From assembly GCA_022749755.1 (NCBI GenBank), contig CM040448.1, positions 6,942,481 to 7,006,480 on the forward strand: a DNA stretch of 64,000 nucleotides, read 5' to 3'. This DNA is from Azadirachta indica (lineage: Eukaryota; Streptophyta; Magnoliopsida; Sapindales; Meliaceae). Position numbers and translations under genes: made by a program. Position 1 is the first letter of the stretch, and the number at the start of each line of letters is the position of its first letter. The notes under the pieces are model-generated. The model saw only the letters and a list, made by a program, of their open reading frames with translations, did not search any database and was not told the origin of the DNA. Below are positions 62,533-64,000 of the stretch, piece after piece.

Positions 62533-64000
62533 CTGTATACAAGCAAATGTCATCATCAAGCAAAAATTTAACCATTAGAATATAGAGTAACAAATAATGC
62601 TTGAAACTGATTTCAAATCTCTAAAATAAAATCAGCCAACTTATATAGCATTCTTCTTCATACTTGAGCCCTTTTGCCAGAAATACTAATGGGATAATAA
62701 CACTTCGCACATAACTATGATGAAATAATAAATCAGAACATGATTTGCTCAATTTTTAACAATTTAGTCTCTGCTCTTTGCTTTTAAACCCTGCTTTCAA
62801 CAACACATCAAAGACTGAAGTGTTAAAATTTAGCAAACCATGTCCTGATTTGTTACTTCACCATAGTTTAGGGATGAAAACATTATTATACAAATGTAAA
62901 TTGTGACTGACCATACAGACCATATTAAATTATTCAATATTTCGCCCCAGGACCACTAGCCAGGGCCGAATCCAAGTACACTATTATAACAAATAATCAC
63001 ACTCCAAGAATAAACCCATTTGGACAAAATTCAAATTCTACAGCTATGTTGTTAAATGAATCAGAATGGATTCTTAACATTCCGACTAATCTAAAGAGAC
63101 AAGAACAAAGAGTTATTAATTTTCCACCTCTATCATCATAGAGTTTACAGGAATTGCATTCAAGTTCACTTCATTTAGTTTTAGAACCAAATGCAGAGCA
63201 TGAAAGTAAAGAAAGTGCAAACTTTTGCACCTTATGGTAACAGAACACCATTGCTAATTTACAATTTAATCCATAGTTTTAATGTCCATGGACGCATGAG
63301 TTTATTTATAAACAATCAGCTATTCACTTTCTGAAGAGAATCAAATAAATTACAGCGCAGCAACATCGAATCTCCATATCTCATAAAAGCATAGCATAAA
63401 TTTCTTGTCGACATTTTATAACTTCTACAGGGTCCAACTCAGTCAAAGGCAACCGCCAAACATTTGCGATCCAGAAAAACTAGGTATCTTGCATAACCAC
63501 TTTCAAATTTGGTTAATTTGCTGCTGACATCTCTCAAATGGTACAAAATTTTTTATTTCAACGATAACAGCTCCAACTCCAACTAATAACATCCTATCAA
63601 AGAAATTTAGTTGAGATGGAATGAGCCCTTACTTTCCAACCAATATCAAAGGCATAATCTCCTTGGGGCGACATGTCCAAAAGGTATTATTATCTACTAA
63701 CAGTTCCTGCATGCTACAATAATCTCCAGATTGAAAGCCAGCTGGGGTATTTCTATGTATCTACAAAAAGCTCTTGCTAGAAAGGATTTATCTTCACTAA
63801 CAAAAAATTTGCATCCTAAATTATGTCACGTCATTTTCTCTAAATTTTACCTGCAAATAGTCCAGGTAACAGCAAAAAATCAACAAATTTATCCAGTACT
63901 GTTTCACTGACCTACAGCAGAAGAACGTTGCCACCATACATTGTTTGGGTAGAAAAAGAATTTCTATAATTTAGATCAAATGCTTCATATCTGTACACTT
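62533..64000 (-). other. Probable first intron of the RSRC2-like gene
   Basis: No Arg/Ser-rich coding sequence in the required phase is readable here, and the region is AT-rich with T-rich tracts on the minus strand. It is most simply the upstream intron, with the first coding exon outside the window. Confidence 0.5.

Noticed and set aside
1..64000. CRISPR arrays, operons or bacterial-type systems
   Set aside because: The tandem arrays have no unique spacers, and the genes are intron-rich plant nuclear genes. None of these systems is expected or seen.

Overview
This is nuclear DNA from a flowering plant, most likely a eudicot. Exons are short and separated by long AT-rich introns with GT-AG borders. 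The spaces between genes are filled with decayed LTR retrotransposons, small inverted-repeat elements and AT-rich sequence. All four protein-coding genes belong to conserved plant families. I rebuilt them by joining exons by eye on frame, splice borders and family resemblance. In every case the exon phases add up to one uninterrupted reading frame.

Layout: (1) 1-4,590: a minus-strand, gag-bearing LTR retrotransposon relic (element C) cut by the left edge, with tandem arrays where pol would be expected. (2) 5,480-13,480: a plus-strand, six-exon gene for a Yvh1/DUSP12-type dual-specificity phosphatase. Its promoter region has three perfect G-boxes and it probably has an intron in the 5' UTR. 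(3) 13,780-29,850: a block of retrotransposons. Element A is an old, full-structure Ty3/Gypsy element on the plus strand with diverged LTRs. Element B is a 6.2-kb gag-only element on the minus strand, bounded by a perfect 5-bp target duplication (ACAAT). (4) 31,298-37,456: a minus-strand, eight-exon gene for a UBAC2-like rhomboid pseudoprotease with a UBA domain. (5) 38,737-41,210: a minus-strand, five-exon F-box gene. From memory, these two are also neighbours in Arabidopsis (At2g41160/At2g41170), so this looks like conserved microsynteny. (6) 41,300-58,600: about 17 kb of very AT-rich intergenic DNA with a large foldback element, a pentanucleotide array, a hAT-like fragment and a segmental duplication. 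One copy of the duplication carries an extra inserted element and the other keeps the empty site. (7) 59,027-62,532: the 3' part of a minus-strand gene for an RSRC2-like (SMAP-domain) arginine/serine-rich protein. Its first exon or exons lie beyond the right edge or were not recognised.

The four genes do not form a pathway. Their family roles are ribosome biogenesis or phosphatase signalling (Yvh1/DUSP12), ER membrane ubiquitin handling (UBAC2-like), SCF ubiquitin ligation (F-box) and probably mRNA processing (RSRC2-like). I found no tRNA, rRNA, CRISPR array or unknown multi-gene system. The most unusual material is in the repeats (two gag-only LTR elements whose post-gag region is a tandem array, and the duplication with its empty site) and in splicing (a GC-AG intron, and a splice donor formed by the start of a CT microsatellite).
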